DNA of 64,000 nucleotides, from contig CM073734.1 of the NCBI GenBank assembly GCA_037113605.1, positions 50,893,985 to 50,957,984 on the forward strand, given 5' to 3'. This DNA comes from Calophaca sinica. Its lineage: Eukaryota; Streptophyta; Magnoliopsida; Fabales; Fabaceae. Below the pieces are notes generated by a model. It searched no databases. It had not been told where the DNA came from and was given only the letters and a program-made list of their open reading frames with translations. Made by a program: the position numbers and the translations under genes. Below are positions 35,370-47,221 of the stretch, piece after piece (the first letter of the stretch is position 1; every line of letters begins with the position of its first letter).

Positions 35370-37203
35370 AATCAGACTGACTAGTCACCACCAAAAACTA
35401 TATACAACACCGACTAACATCACCAACTATACATCACTACCCAAGTCCTCCGATGAGTCCTCCTCATCTTCCTCCATCAAGTCGTCCTCATCATCTCCAA
35501 TCAAATCAAGAAAAGGTACAGAAGCAGGTACTCCCTCTGGCCTCTCCATCTCCACCAGTACATTGTCAATCCATCCCATGCCACTGCAGCCAGCCTCACC
35601 ACACATCCGACAAACAGAAAAAAGATCCACAGGTGGAGTAGGTGTCCAGATACGCAAAGGTGGAGTCAGAACAGCCTCCACTGCCGCACGCGAAGTAGAG
35701 GCTCCCAACGTCCAGCGTCTCATGCCAACGCTCTTTCGAGCGATCCTCCGAACCATAGCACCATCAGGAATGGGTTCGTAACGATAAGTCATCCTCTTAG
35801 GAATCTCGAAAGACTCGTTAGCTAAAGTAGTAGAAGTAGTCGGTAACACTCGATCCTGCAGAGTGCAATGCCATCCATCCACAATCCGTCCAACCATGAC
35901 AGGAAAGCTCACAGTACGCCGTGAAATCTTCTGTCGAACTGCCAGTCCGTCCATGCAAAAAGTCTCAACTACGTCCCCTCTATATAAAACTTGGCCTGAA
36001 GTGGGGTCGAACTCCATAGCCTAGGGAATCTCCATGTCTGGGAAGTAAAAGATCACCTTCGACGACATCGTCATTGCCGGGATCTCCACCGCATTCACCA
36101 TCGTCTAGGTTACCATCACCAATTGAAGGAACCACAGGCAAGGGTCAACTTCTTAAATAAAAGCAGATAACACAATATACATAACATATAATTCAATAAG
36201 AATGCATGAATGCTCTGCAAATGCGACTACATGCCACTGTTTATGATTCCAGAATTCCATACGCTATGGTCAATCGTTCTGTACGTACCAGAGCCGATAC
36301 TTTTCCATGCGATGGTTAATTAACAACGTTCCTGAATTCCTTTGGCCTTCGGGCATTTCCACTTTCCCAGGATATTCAGGTCGATTATACCACATGCATG
36401 CCAATGCATTTCGCCTACTCCAATGAACATATCAAATGCATATGATATTTCAATATGGCATGATCAAATAAATATTCAATTATCTAACACCACCCAATAG
36501 CATATATCTCCACATGATTTAAGCATATATCCAACATGTCATATAATCAATTTCAACCCCACAATAGTTCAGCAATCCAAAACAACTTACATCCACAATT
36601 CAATAGTCAGCAAACATAAGCATATGAACATAAACCACATCTCAGCATTTAACATTAGAACTCTAGGTATATCTAGAAGTAGCCCTTACCAAAGGTTAAC
36701 AGTCCACGTGTCAAAGCACGCTACCGTCCTACTCAGCACGAACTCAAATCCTCAAGGATCCTAAACAGCACACCCAATGCTTAGTAAAATTCTAGTTCAC
36801 CCAAAATAATTCCCTAGGTTTGGTTTTATTCTAACCCCTAGGTTTATCAATCCCTAGAATCTTTTTAATAAAAATACAAATACCTGAAATAATACACAAA
36901 TTGGAAATTAACTATTTTAAAGATTAAAATCCTTTTCTTTTGTTTTCTAAGCATGAAACAGTACTAAAACCAAATTCATTTCATAACAATACTTGATTAA
37001 GACTCAACTTGGACTTAGAATTACAAAGATCCCAATTTGCCTTAAGTGTTTCATTGCCTCAAGCTCAAAATAACTTCCAACATCCAATCAAACTCTTTCT
37101 AAAATTTTCCAAAACTTAAACAACAATCCAATGCAATTAACTCAGGCCAAGAATACAAAAATTTCTTCCCCAAGCTCTTTACAGCTCTTGGCCAACACAC
37201 ACA
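35370..37203 (-). repeat. Tekay-like LTR fragment (left palindrome arm)
   Basis: Homologous to the second half of the solo LTR at 57355-61161, in inverted orientation, ending where the copia LTR begins at 37204. It carries a broken LTR frame. Confidence 0.82.
35427..36116 (-). pseudogene. LTR-embedded reading frame, copy 3 (left palindrome arm)
   Basis: Equivalent to the open copy at 40671-41360. It starts at ATG 36116 but has TAG in place of CAG at codon 4 and TAG in place of TCG just before AMEFDPTSG. From MEFDPTSG onward (36017) it is open for 196 codons to the stop at 35427. The CRMCGEAGCSGMGW motif and acidic tail are intact. Confidence 0.65.
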
Positions 37204-38006
37204 TGAATGTGAACACTAAAAAGGGGGGTTGAATTGTGTTAAAAACTTTTCGCTAACTTTACGTAAAAAACACTTCAACACAGATTTTTCAAAACTGTTT
37301 GTTTATCAGATGCAGAGAAATAAACCGGATGCAGAAAATAAACCGCTTATGAAAATTTGTTTTACTGAGCAAGGTAAAGATAAATGTAAAGCAGTAAAGG
37401 ATGAGACGCAGAGATTTATACTAATTCACCACCAACTGGTAGCTACGTCTAGTCCCTTCGTTCCTGAAGGATTTTTCACTATAATCAACTGATTACAATT
37501 TTCCTCAAGAGTATTCTTCTGTCACAAACTTGACAATACTCTCAACTTCTCAAAACGACTCAGTGCAGTCGAGCCTTTGAGGAACAAAGCCTTAACTAGG
37601 CCAAATACAGTTTACAAAAGAGATTATACTTTAGAATACAATCAAAATATCTCTCACAGAGAGGATGAAAAGATTAAGCTCAAAACAGAATAGTTTTCTC
37701 AAAGAAAGTATAAGACGCTGAGTTCAGTTCTGTGTAGACCAGAAACTTGGCACGAAACTTGATTGCTCACTTGAGTAATATTGCTTTCAGAATGAGGTTT
37801 CTTCACTAGTTTTTCCAACTTCTCTTCAATGAATACCTTGAGGTATTTATAGGAGTCTTCAAGGGTATTACCGTTGCAATAAAAATATCTCCTTTCCATT
37901 GAGTGAGGTAATTTGAATTGTAGTCCTTTTCTTCCTTTCCAGAGAATATCAGAATAGTACACATTACCGTTTTCGTACTATCTGTAATTTGCAATTGCCT
38001 TGTACG
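37204..38006 (-). repeat. Copia LTR fragment (left palindrome arm)
   Basis: Inverted copy of the last 803 bp of the LTR at 38330-39581. It begins TGAATGTGAACAC at 37204, the reverse complement of the LTR terminus. Frames of about 87 codons on both strands here recur in the other arm only because the DNA is duplicated. Confidence 0.85.
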
Positions 38007-39581
38007 GTTATTCATTTCTCTAATATCTATTAATGCGTTGATATTCATTGATCCAGTACTCTAATAATGATCAATAAAATTGGTACAATGAAAATCTTTT
38101 TGATAAAATGAAAATTAGCATCCGATCTCACTTTGTTAAATATATGCTCTGATACATCTACGTATATTTTGCGATCACTTAAATGAATTTGTTTATTAAC
38201 AATCGCCTTAATACCTAAATTGTTCTTATATATCTAAATTGTTAAATTCAGGGGGAGACCCTTGATATTATTTTGAAATTAAATTGTTCATCAACCTTGG
38301 ATATTTGTCATCATCAAAAAGGGGGAGATTGTTAGAACCTAAACGATTGAGAAGTTTAGACCCTCATTAATTGTGATGATAACAAAGTAATTCTCAAGAG
38401 AACAATTTATCTTCTAACATATCTTTGAGTGTACAGGTATCAAAGCTTCATATATATGTACGAAACACTCAAGGAAGAAGAAGAAATTTACAAAAGAATT
38501 GAATACAATCCACTAGTGTCAGCATCTGAACTCACTCTAGCGTCTTGCTAACAGCAAGTGTCCTGTAGTGTTACTCTTTGACACGTGGAATACTCAATTG
38601 CTGCGAGCGTCCGTCCTCTGTTCTGAGCGAGCGTCTGATCTCTTTAATGAAGCACGTGATGATCATGTTTCTTCTCTTAGCCTCAGACTGTTCTAGAACG
38701 GAATTCGAATTTGATTTTATGCGCTCATTTTGATGTACGAGGAAGCAAATGTGACACCTTTAGCATAAGACAAAAAATCGTACAAGGCAATTGCAAATTA
38801 CAGATAGTACGAAAACGGTAATATGTACTATTCTCATATTCTCTGGAAAGGAAGAAAAGGACTACAATTCAAATTACCTCACTCAATGGAAAGGAGATAT
38901 TTTTACTGCAACGGTAATACCCTTGAAGACTCCTATAAATACCTCAAGGTATTCATTGAAGAGAAGTTGGAAAAACTAGTGAAGAAACTTCATTCTGAAA
39001 GCAATATTACTCAAGTGAGCAATCAAGTTTCGTGCCAAGTTTCTGGTCTACACAGAACTGAACTCAGCGTCTTATACTTTCTTTGAGAAAGCTATTCTGT
39101 TTTGAGCTTAATCTTTTCATCCTCTCTGTGAGAGATATTTTGATTGTATTCTAAAGTATAATCTCTTTTGTAAACTGTATTTGGCCTAGTTAAGGCTTTG
39201 TTCCTCAAAGGCTCGACTGCACTGAGTCGTTTTGAGAAGTTGAAAGTATTGTCAAGTTTGTGACAGAAGAATACTCTTGAGGAAAATTGTAATCAGTTGA
39301 TTATAGTGAAAAATCCTTCAGGAACGAAGGGACTAGACGTAGCTACCAGTTGGCGGTGAATTAGTATAAATCTCTGTGTCTCATCCTTTACTGCTTTACA
39401 TTTATCTTTACCTTGCTCAGTAAAACAAGTTTTCATAAGCGGTTTATTTTCTGCATCCGGTTTATTTCTCTGCATCCGATAAACAAACAGTTTTGAAAAA
39501 TTTGTGTTGAAGTGTTTTTTACGTAAAGTTAGCGAAAAGTTTTTAACACAATTCAACCCCCCTTTTTAGTGTTCACGTTCA
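38007..39581 (+). mobile_element. SIRE-like copia 3' end: internal tail plus 3' LTR
   Basis: A purine tract, AAAAAGGGGGAGA (38316-38328), directly precedes an LTR start, TGTTAGAACC, at 38330. The LTR continues to CACGTTCA at 39581 (about 1.25 kb), with an end like that of the copia LTRs at 43500 and 53711. The 320 bp before the tract are internal copia DNA without a readable domain. The 5' part of the element is missing. The first 449 bp of this LTR form part of the palindrome spacer. Confidence 0.82.
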
Positions 39582-41476
39582 TGTGTGTGTTGGCCAAGAG
39601 TTGTAAAGAGCTTGGGGAAGAAATTTTTGTATTCTTGGCCTGAGTTAATTGCATTGGATTGTTGTTTAAGTTTTGGAAAAATTTAGAAAGAGTTTGATTG
39701 GATGTTGGAAGTTATTTTGAGCTTAAGGCAATGAAACACTTAAGGCAAATTGGGATCTTTGTAATTCTAAGGCCAAGTTGAGTCTTAATCAAGTATTGTT
39801 ATGAAATGAATTTGGTTTTAGTACTGTTTCATGCTTCAAAAACAAAAGAAAAGGATTTTAATCTTTAAAATAGTTAATTTCCAATTTGTGTATTATTTCA
39901 GGTATGTGTATTTTTATTAAGAAGATTCTAGGGATTGATAAACCTAGGGGTTAGAATAAAACCAAACCTAGGGAATTATTTTGGGTGAACTAGAATTTTA
40001 CTAAGCTTTGGGTGTGCTGTTTAGGATCCTTGAGGATTTGAGTTCGTGCTGAGTAGGACGGTAGCGTGATTTGACACGTGGACTGTTAACCTTTGGTAAG
40101 GGCTACTTCTAGATATACCTAGAGTTCTAATGTTAAATGCTGAGATGTGGTTTATGTTCATATGCTTATGTTTGCTGACTATTGAATTGTGGATGTAAGT
40201 TGTTTTGGATTGCTGAACTATTGTGGGGTTGAAATTGATTATATGACATGTTGGATATATGCTTAAATCATGTGGAGATATATGCTATTGGGTGGTGTTG
40301 GATAATTGAATATTTATTTGATCATGCCATATTGAAATATCATATGCATTTGATATGTTCATTGGAGTAGGCGAAATGCATTGGCATGCATGTGGTATAA
40401 CTTCGACCTGAATATCCTGGGGAAGTGGAAATGCCCCAAGGCCAAAGGAATTCAGGAACGTCGTTAATTAACCATCGCATGGAAAAGTATCGGCTCTGGT
40501 ACGTATAGAACGATTGACCATAGCGTATGGAATTCTGGAATCATAAACAGTGGCATGTAGTCGCATTTGCAGAGCATTCATGCATTCTTATTGAATTATA
40601 TGTTATGTATATTGTGTTATCTGCTTTTATTTAAGAAGTTGACCCTTACCTGTGGTTCCTTCAATTGGTGATGGTAACCCAGATGATGGTGAATGCGGTG
40701 GAGATCCCGGCGATGACGATCTCGTCGAAGGTGATCTTTTACTTCCCAGACATGGAGATTCCCTCGGCTATGGAGTTCGACCCCACTTCAGGCCAAGTTT
40801 TATATAGAGGGGACGTAGTTGAGACTTTTTGCATGGACGGACTGGCAGTTCGACAGAAGATTTCACGGCGTACTGTGAGCTTTCCTGTCATGGTTGGACG
40901 GATTGTGGATGGATGGCATTGCACTCAGCAGGATCGAGTGTTACTGACTACTTCTACTACTTCAGCTGACGAGTCTTTCGAGATTCCTAAGAGGACGACT
41001 TATCGATACGAACCCATTCCTGATGGTGCTATGGTTCGGAGGATCGCTCGAAAGAGCGTTGGCATGAGACGCTGGACATTGGGAGCCTCTACTTCGCGTG
41101 CGGCAGTGGAGGCTGTTCCGACTCCACCTTTGCATATCTGGACACCTACTACACCTGTGGATCCTTTTTCTGTTTGTCGGATGTGTGGTGAGGCTGGCTG
41201 CAGTGGCATGGGATGGATTGACAATGTACTAGTGGAGATGGAGAGGCCAGAGGGAGTACCTGCTTCTGTACCTTTTCTTGATTTGATTGGAGATGATGAG
41301 GACGACTTGATGGAGGAGGATGAGGAGGACCCATCGGAGGACTTGGGTAGTGATGTATAGTTGGTGATGTCAGTCGGTGTTGTATATAGTTTTTGGTGGT
41401 GACTAGTCAGTCTGATTGGTTCTTTTGTGATAATTGTTGGTTAGGTTTTATGGTTTAGCTTTTGGGGCAGCCCCCT
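39582..41476 (+). repeat. Tekay-like LTR fragment (right palindrome arm)
   Basis: Homologous to the solo LTR from about 58802 to 60795. It starts at the copia junction (TGTGTGTTGGCC) and ends in GGCAGCCCCCT at 41476, where copia RT sequence takes over. It includes the open LTR frame. Confidence 0.85.
40671..41360 (+). CDS. LTR-embedded reading frame, copy 4: open, 229 codons
   Basis: The only unbroken copy. It runs from ATG 40671 (MVTQMMVNAVEIPAM) to TAG at 41358-41360. In order: FYFPDMEIPSAMEFDPTSG near residue 27, VLYRGDVVETFCMDGLAVRQ, ISRRTVSFPVMVGRIVDGW, a serine/threonine-rich middle, RKSVGMRRWTLGASTSRAAV, CRMCGEAGCSGMGWIDN (CX2CX4C), VPASVPFLDLIGD and a strongly acidic end with about a dozen D/E. 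There is no signal peptide or membrane segment. It lies inside a Tekay-like LTR, sense to pol, where LTRs are normally considered non-coding. The family is unknown to me. Being open may only mean that this copy is young. Confidence 0.6.
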   Translation: MVTQMMVNAVEIPAMTISSKVIFYFPDMEIPSAMEFDPTSGQVLYRGDVVETFCMDGLAVRQKISRRTVSFPVMVGRIVDGWHCTQQDRVLLTTSTTSADESFEIPKRTTYRYEPIPDGAMVRRIARKSVGMRRWTLGASTSRAAVEAVPTPPLHIWTPTTPVDPFSVCRMCGEAGCSGMGWIDNVLVEMERPEGVPASVPFLDLIGDDEDDLMEEDEEDPSEDLGSDV

Positions 41477-41496
41477 TGTGCAACAAGTATAATCTA

Positions 41497-43359
41497 TACC
41501 CACTTGGTTACAATGGCTTGCTCATCCTCGGGAGGAGGCACAAGCTTCAAAACGTCATTTCTCAGAAATTGATTGAGCTCTTCTTGCATAGCAAGTGTCC
41601 ATCCATCATCTGTTAGTACTTCATCTATTGTCTTGGGCTCTATTTCTGACAGTAACGGAAAGTCAGAGTGTCCTCTGAGAGATGATCTTATTCTAACTCT
41701 ATCACTTGGTTCACCGTTGATCTGGTCCTTCGGGTAATAAGGTTTGAATTTCCAGTCTGTTATCGTCTCTTCTTGTGTCCTATCACCAGACGCAGAGTCA
41801 GAGTCAGTACATGTGACACCATTGTCTATTTTTTTGCTTATCTATAAATCTGCAAAGACCTCATCTAACTCTGGCATTTCTTTGTCAGGCTTCTTGTCAT
41901 CAAATCTCACATACATAGATTCATCAACAATTAATGTTTCTTTGTTGTATACTCTGTAAGCTTTAGAGTGTTTAGAATATCCTAAAAAGATAGCTTTGTG
42001 TGATTTTGAATCGAATTTTCTAAGACTGTCCTTTGTATTAAGAACAAAGCAGTCACACCCAAATTAGTGAAAGTATGAAATGTTGGGTTTTCTTCCTTTC
42101 CACAATTCATAAGGAGTCTTATTCAAGATAGGTCTAATATAGATTCTATTTTTAATATAACATGCAGTATTTATTGCTTCTGCCCAAAAGTGCTTTGCAA
42201 TATTAGTTTCTTAGGGTATGAAAAATTGTGAGAGATGCCATACTCATCACAAAAGTTTTGAAATGATTCATTTTCAAATTCTCCACCATGATCACTTCTA
42301 ATTGTTGTAATACAAAAACCTTTTTCATTTTGTACTTGTTTGTAGAAAACAGAAAACATTGCAAGTGACTCATCATTGTGAACTAGGAATTTTACCAATG
42401 TCCATCAAGTATAGTCATCAACAATTACTAGGCCATATTTCTTTCCAGACAAAGATGCAGTTCTAGTTGGTCCAAATAAATCTAAATGCAAAAGCTCAAG
42501 TGGCCTTAAGGTGGAAACAATATTTTTGGATTCAAATGAAGATTTTGTTTGTTTCCCTTTTTGGCATGTTTCACAAAGAGCATCAGATTGATACCTATGA
42601 TTTGGTAGCCCTCTAACAAGTTCTCTCTTGTTAAGCTTTGAGATTAACCTCAAGTTGGCATGACCCAATCTTTTGTGCCAAGTCCATTGCTCTTCATTAA
42701 CTGACATAAAGCATTTTAAATTTTGATTTGCCAACTCAGAAATTTTATTTTATAAATATTGTTCTTTCTCTTTGCTTTAAAGAAAATGGAGCCATTTTTC
42801 TTGCTCTTGACTATACAGGCATTATCACTAAAGCCAACATCATAACCACTATTGCATAATTGACTTACACTTAGTAAGTTATGCTTCAGGCCATCAACAA
42901 GTAAAACATTATCAATTGAAGGTAGAAATTTCTCACCAACTTTTCCACTTGCAATGATTTTACCTTTTTCGTTTCCCCGAAACCCACTGTTCCACAAGTT
43001 GGAGTTCTTGGAACATCTGTCTTTCTCCCGTCATGTGACGTGAGCAACCACTGTCCAAGTACCAGGACTGGTGTTTCAACTCTGTTGCTAACCAAATCTG
43101 CAACATATATAATCCTGTCCTTGGGTACCCAAATCTTTTTGGGTCCTCTTTTGTTAGTTCTAGAAGGAAACTTGTCCTTCTTAGTTTTCAATTCATAACT
43201 AGTACTTCTAATGTGTCCTTTCTTATTGCAGAAAGTACAAAGTAGACAGTCACTATGATTATTGGTATCTCTGGTTTTCAAATTTGTGTTTTGAAAAGTG
43301 GGTTCCTCTGGTTTGTAACCAAGACCCTGTTTACCATTTTGGCTTATGCCCCAAATCAT
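41497..43359 (-). pseudogene. Outer copia pol remnant: protease, integrase, start of RT
   Basis: Integrase reads WTWHKRLGHANLRLISKL, CETCQKGKQ, LHLDLFGPTRTASLSGKKYG and IRSDHGGEFENESFQNF. About 85 bp are deleted at 42205-42215 compared with the inner copy, removing the segment with the catalytic glutamate (VVERKNR in the inner copy) and shifting the frame. Upstream are protease-region residues (NVLLVDGLKHNLLSVSQLC) and other frameshifts. The 41497 end carries the beginning of the RT domain. Confidence 0.8.
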
Positions 43360-43499
43360 AGATGCTTGTTTGCTTCATGTAACACAATCAACAATGAATT
43401 TTTGAAATCCCTCTTCATATTTTGAAGAGTTACATTCAACTTTTCCCTCAGTCTTAGAGCTATCACTCACCAAACGGTGATTTTCAGCTTTGAGCTTCT

Positions 43500-44994
43500 T
43501 GAACGTGGCAAAAACACAAGAAAGGAGGTTTTGAATTGGGTTTTAAAAATCTTTTCGTAAAGCTTGTGTGTTTATGAAAACCTTTTCAAAACAACTCTTT
43601 AATAAAATAAGGCAGTATGTAAGTAAAGACAAGAGAGAAGAGAGTGACATAGTGATTTATACTAGTTCACTATCACCTGATAACTACGTCTAGTCCCTTC
43701 ACACACTTGAAGAATTTCTCCACTATAATCACATGATTACACTTGAGAGTATAATACTACCAACATGGCTATACTCACAACTTCTTAGAATGACTTAGTG
43801 CAGTCAAGCCTCTAAGGAATACAACCACTACTGGGCTAAATACAATGTTCAAAAATGATTTGAAATAATATCAAAATAACTCTCACAGAGAGGATATACA
43901 ATGAAAAACTCAAGCACAAGGAATAACTTCCAAACTAAAAGAGTAAAAAATTTTTAGTGCTTTGTTCAATGTGATCTCAAATACTTGGAATAATTCTTGG
44001 TTGCTCACTTCGTATCACAGTGTTAACCTACTTCAGTGGGTGAAGTAAGGTATATATAGCTAAGATTGTGAATAGTGTCGTTGTGACCTAACAGATCTTT
44101 TCACCTAGGTCAAAAGACTTCAGATCCCCTTTTGTGGCTTTAGCAAGTTACATCGTTTTTCACTCTGCTCAAAGCATATTGACACAGCAGACAAAATCAG
44201 AATGCTTGTCTCTTGTGAGCTTTTTGAATATTATACCATTCGAGAGCATGTTTCCTGATGATTATATTCGTTGACATTCCCTTTGGCCTTTGATACCTCG
44301 TACATTAAAATGCTTCATCAATGAGTTCTCTTAAATACATGAAGTAGCATTAAATGAACTTCAGTCTGTTTTCCTATAAGAGCCACACTGTTCACCAGAG
44401 TGAGCTTGAAACAGAGGTGAGTTCTTCAGCACAAAATTTGTTGGCCTTTCACATGAGAGAGTCATGAAGAATTGGACGAAGGCTTCCATTGAATAGTCTA
44501 ACCAAAGTCTGTTTATGCGTTGACCGAATAAGCATTGACCAAATCAGAGTTTGTCTTACCAGAGCTTGGTTCCACAGAGCGTTGACTAATCAATCAGAGT
44601 TGACTAAGCCAAAGCATAGTCTTGCCAATGTTGATTACCAACGGAGTTAACCAAGTCAAAGTATGGTCTTACCAGAACGTTGATCGCCAACAGAGTTGAC
44701 CAAGTCAAAGTAAGGTCTTACCAGAGCATTGACTGCCAACAGAGTTGACTATTTCAAAGCAACGCTTTCACACGATGACGTCAGCGTGATTTCAGAGGAT
44801 CAATGCCAGACTTAGATTTATGGATCTAAGTGTGAAATTCACAATTTCACTAAGTCTTCTGAGACAATTTCTTCTGATAAATAATGATTTACTGCACACT
44901 AACAAACACATTAGATGATAAATTGTTCTATTAACTATTTGTTATCATCAAAACAATTAAGGGTCATTGTTTCTGAATCCACTTGATTCCAACA
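43500..44994 (-). repeat. Inner copia 3' LTR
   Basis: 1495 bp from TGAACGTGGC to TTCCAACA on the plus strand. It includes two close 49-bp tandem units at 44645-44742. Confidence 0.9.
44645..44742. repeat. 49-bp tandem repeat in the copia LTR (two units)
   Basis: Units start AGTTAACCAAGTCAAAG at 44645 and AGTTGACCAAGTCAAAG at 44694. A more diverged unit precedes them. Confidence 0.85.
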
Positions 44995-44995
44995 A

Positions 44996-45008
44996 TCTCC
45001 CCCTTTTT
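44996..45008 (-). promoter_or_regulatory. Polypurine tract of the inner copia
   Basis: The minus strand reads AAAAAGGGGGAGA directly before the 3' LTR start TGTTGGAATC. Confidence 0.8.
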
Positions 45009-45515
45009 AATGATGACAAATACATGTATTGATGAAAAATTTTCCTTTAGAAAAATATTTATTTAAAATAATTTCAGAGGCTCCCCCTGAATTAAGCACT
45101 TATAAATGTTTTCTAAGTATAAAATCACATCAAATGAATGTATCATTTCAGAGCATAAAGTATCAGAGCTTAAATAAACAGATCGATCTTTCAGAGCATA
45201 TGCTTCATTCCAAGTTAATGTATCAGAGTAAATAATGCACAAATGTATAATGACACTTGGTTGATACATCAGGTTCATCAATTACTCTATAAATCTATAT
45301 TTTCTTCTCCCCCTTTTGTCATCAGACAAAAAAGTTAAGAATAAATAAAGAACATCATAGTCAAAATATTATTTGAGAAAGATAGAGTTAAATTAGTAAG
45401 AGCCAAAAATTGATTTCATTAACCAAAAAGTGCCAAATTACAAAAAAAAAAATTAACTAACGAAAAATAAATAACAGGCTAAAAATAAGATGGTAAAAAA
45501 AATCCTAAAGGTTGT

Positions 45516-47221
45516 CTAAGGCTTAGGCAACCGATCCAGAATGGCCTGCAGTATATCAGTAACAACAACATGCTTCCTCTCTGAAGCTTCCAAACGCTTC
45601 TCAGTAGTTTCCATATATTTCTTGAAGAGCTTGTTATCTTCAACAAGCTGATCCAAGACATCCTGAGGAACAACTACAGAACGGCTTGCAGATGTAGAAG
45701 CAGATCCAGAATTAGAGGTAGATGGCTAAGTGATCATAGCAGCTGAAGCAGGAGGAAGAGTAACAGGTTCTGTAGTAGGTGGAGGTGGAGGAATAGGTGT
45801 AGGTGAAGTAGGTAGGAGTATGGGAGCAGGTTCAGGTTCCTAAACTGCGGGGGTGCTTCTCCTTTGAGGCACATTCCAAGTAGAAGCAGCAACTAATCTT
45901 CTATTCCTTTCAAGTTGATCCTTTTTGTGCTATTCAAACTAGCTATGCCCAAATTGCCAATTGGCAAAAAGGTCCTCTTGAGCCTGTGCAGACAGAACTT
46001 CATCCGTTCTTTCTTCTTCAATTATTTTCCAGTGTTGATACACACGATATCTCTTAGCCTTAAGACACTCAAAATCAGCAATCAGGTGTGGATAGCGTTC
46101 AGGCACAATTCTTGCTTCCTGATGGTTGGGAGGAGGCTCACAACCAATCTAAACAATGGGGATATGGGGTGCAGGAAGAAACAGGATTGGAGGGTCAATT
46201 CTGGAAACATCATCATCATCAGAATCAAGATCTCGAACTACCTCAGAGGCAATTGCAACTGTAATGACTAGATCATCCTCTTCCATTAGTTCTGCAGTAG
46301 ATTTTGGTTCAGCCAAAATTGGTGAGAGGGGTGGAGAATGGAATTGTGGTGGAAAAGGTACAAGAATTGCAAGTCGAATAGTGGAGTCAGGTACAGGTTG
46401 AAGGATAGAGAGGGGTTGTGCTTCACAAACAGTATCGGAGTCAGGTAAAGGGGATAAGGCTTCCTGGATAATGGGCTCAGGTTCTGTTTCAGTGAAAGGT
46501 TCGGATTTTGAAGGTATATTGAGGTCAGGTTGAGTCAATGGAGGTGATTGAGGTCTAGCTGGTGATTTGGGGCTAAGTGGAGGAGGAGTAAGTTTTGGTA
46601 GTGGTGAAGGTGTTTTGGTTGTTTGTGGTTGAGGTGATGGAATGTGAGTGGTTTGTGATGGTGGTGATGCAGAAGTAGAGGTTAAAGGGTGAACAACAGA
46701 AATCGGCTCAATACAAGGAAATTGAGCTTGGGGTCTCTGTCTCTGTCTCTGTCTCTGTCTCAGTCTCAGAGGGACATAACCAGCTTCCTCATTATTAGAT
46801 GAAGATGAGTCAGAGGGTAAAGAAGGCAAAGTCTTTTTAGGAGGAGAGGGTTTCTTAGAAGGTTTGGGTTGAGAAGGTTTTGATGGGGGAATAGGTTTAG
46901 AAGGTTATGGAGGAGGGATTGGTTTAGACATAACAGGTTGTGAAGAATGTGTGGAGCCAACAGATCCAGAACCATAAACGGAATCACACAAATGTACAGC
47001 ATCATCTAGTACCTTTGTTTTCTTTGCTGCTGGGAGATCACCTAACTTAGTTATCCGCTTCAACTTTGAAGTAGTAGGTGCAGCAGTAGTAGCAGGAACA
47101 ACAGTGCTGATGGTTGCAGAAGCAGAAGTGGTTGTTGCAGTAGCAGTAGTGCCGGAGGTAACAACAGAGCAGTGGTAGTAACAGAGGCTTATCCCTTTAG
47201 CCTTTCTTTTTTGAGGTGTAG
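45516..47221 (-). pseudogene. Env-like region, C-terminal part (proline-rich and coiled coil)
   Basis: Continues the env-like frame after a frameshift near 47230. It begins with a basic stretch (TPQKRKAKG) and a serine/threonine-rich part. A proline-rich segment follows (46829-46149 open for 226 codons, with an RQRQRQRQRP run and an acidic DLDSDDDD patch). The end reads VPQDVLDQLVEDNKLFKKYM then TTEKRLEASERKHVVV, a likely coiled coil, stopping at 45516. Several stops interrupt it, including 46149. Proline-rich and coiled-coil segments are typical of the env-like ORF of SIRE elements. No membrane-fusion function can be inferred. Confidence 0.65.

Larger units (their letters stand above)
35370..41417. 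repeat. Large palindrome, arms about 2.64 kb, spacer 772 bp
   Basis: The left arm (35370-38006) is the inverted copy of the right arm (38779-41417). Edges: AATCAGACTGACTAGTC at 35370 pairs with GACTAGTCAGTCTGATT ending at 41417; GCAATTGCCTTGTACG ending at 38006 pairs with CGTACAAGGCAATTGC from 38779. Each arm consists of about 0.8 kb of copia LTR joined to about 1.8 kb of Tekay-like LTR. The arms differ by scattered substitutions only. Confidence 0.93.

Noticed and set aside
37229..39556. Matching 87-codon frames in the two palindrome arms, which might suggest a duplicated gene
   Set aside because: They lie in copia LTR DNA and match only because the arm is duplicated. There is no independent sign of coding.
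35370..41417. Palindrome read as a DNA transposon with long terminal inverted repeats
   Set aside because: The arms are made of a copia LTR joined to a Tekay-like LTR fragment, there is no transposase in the spacer, and no target duplication is visible at the outer edges.
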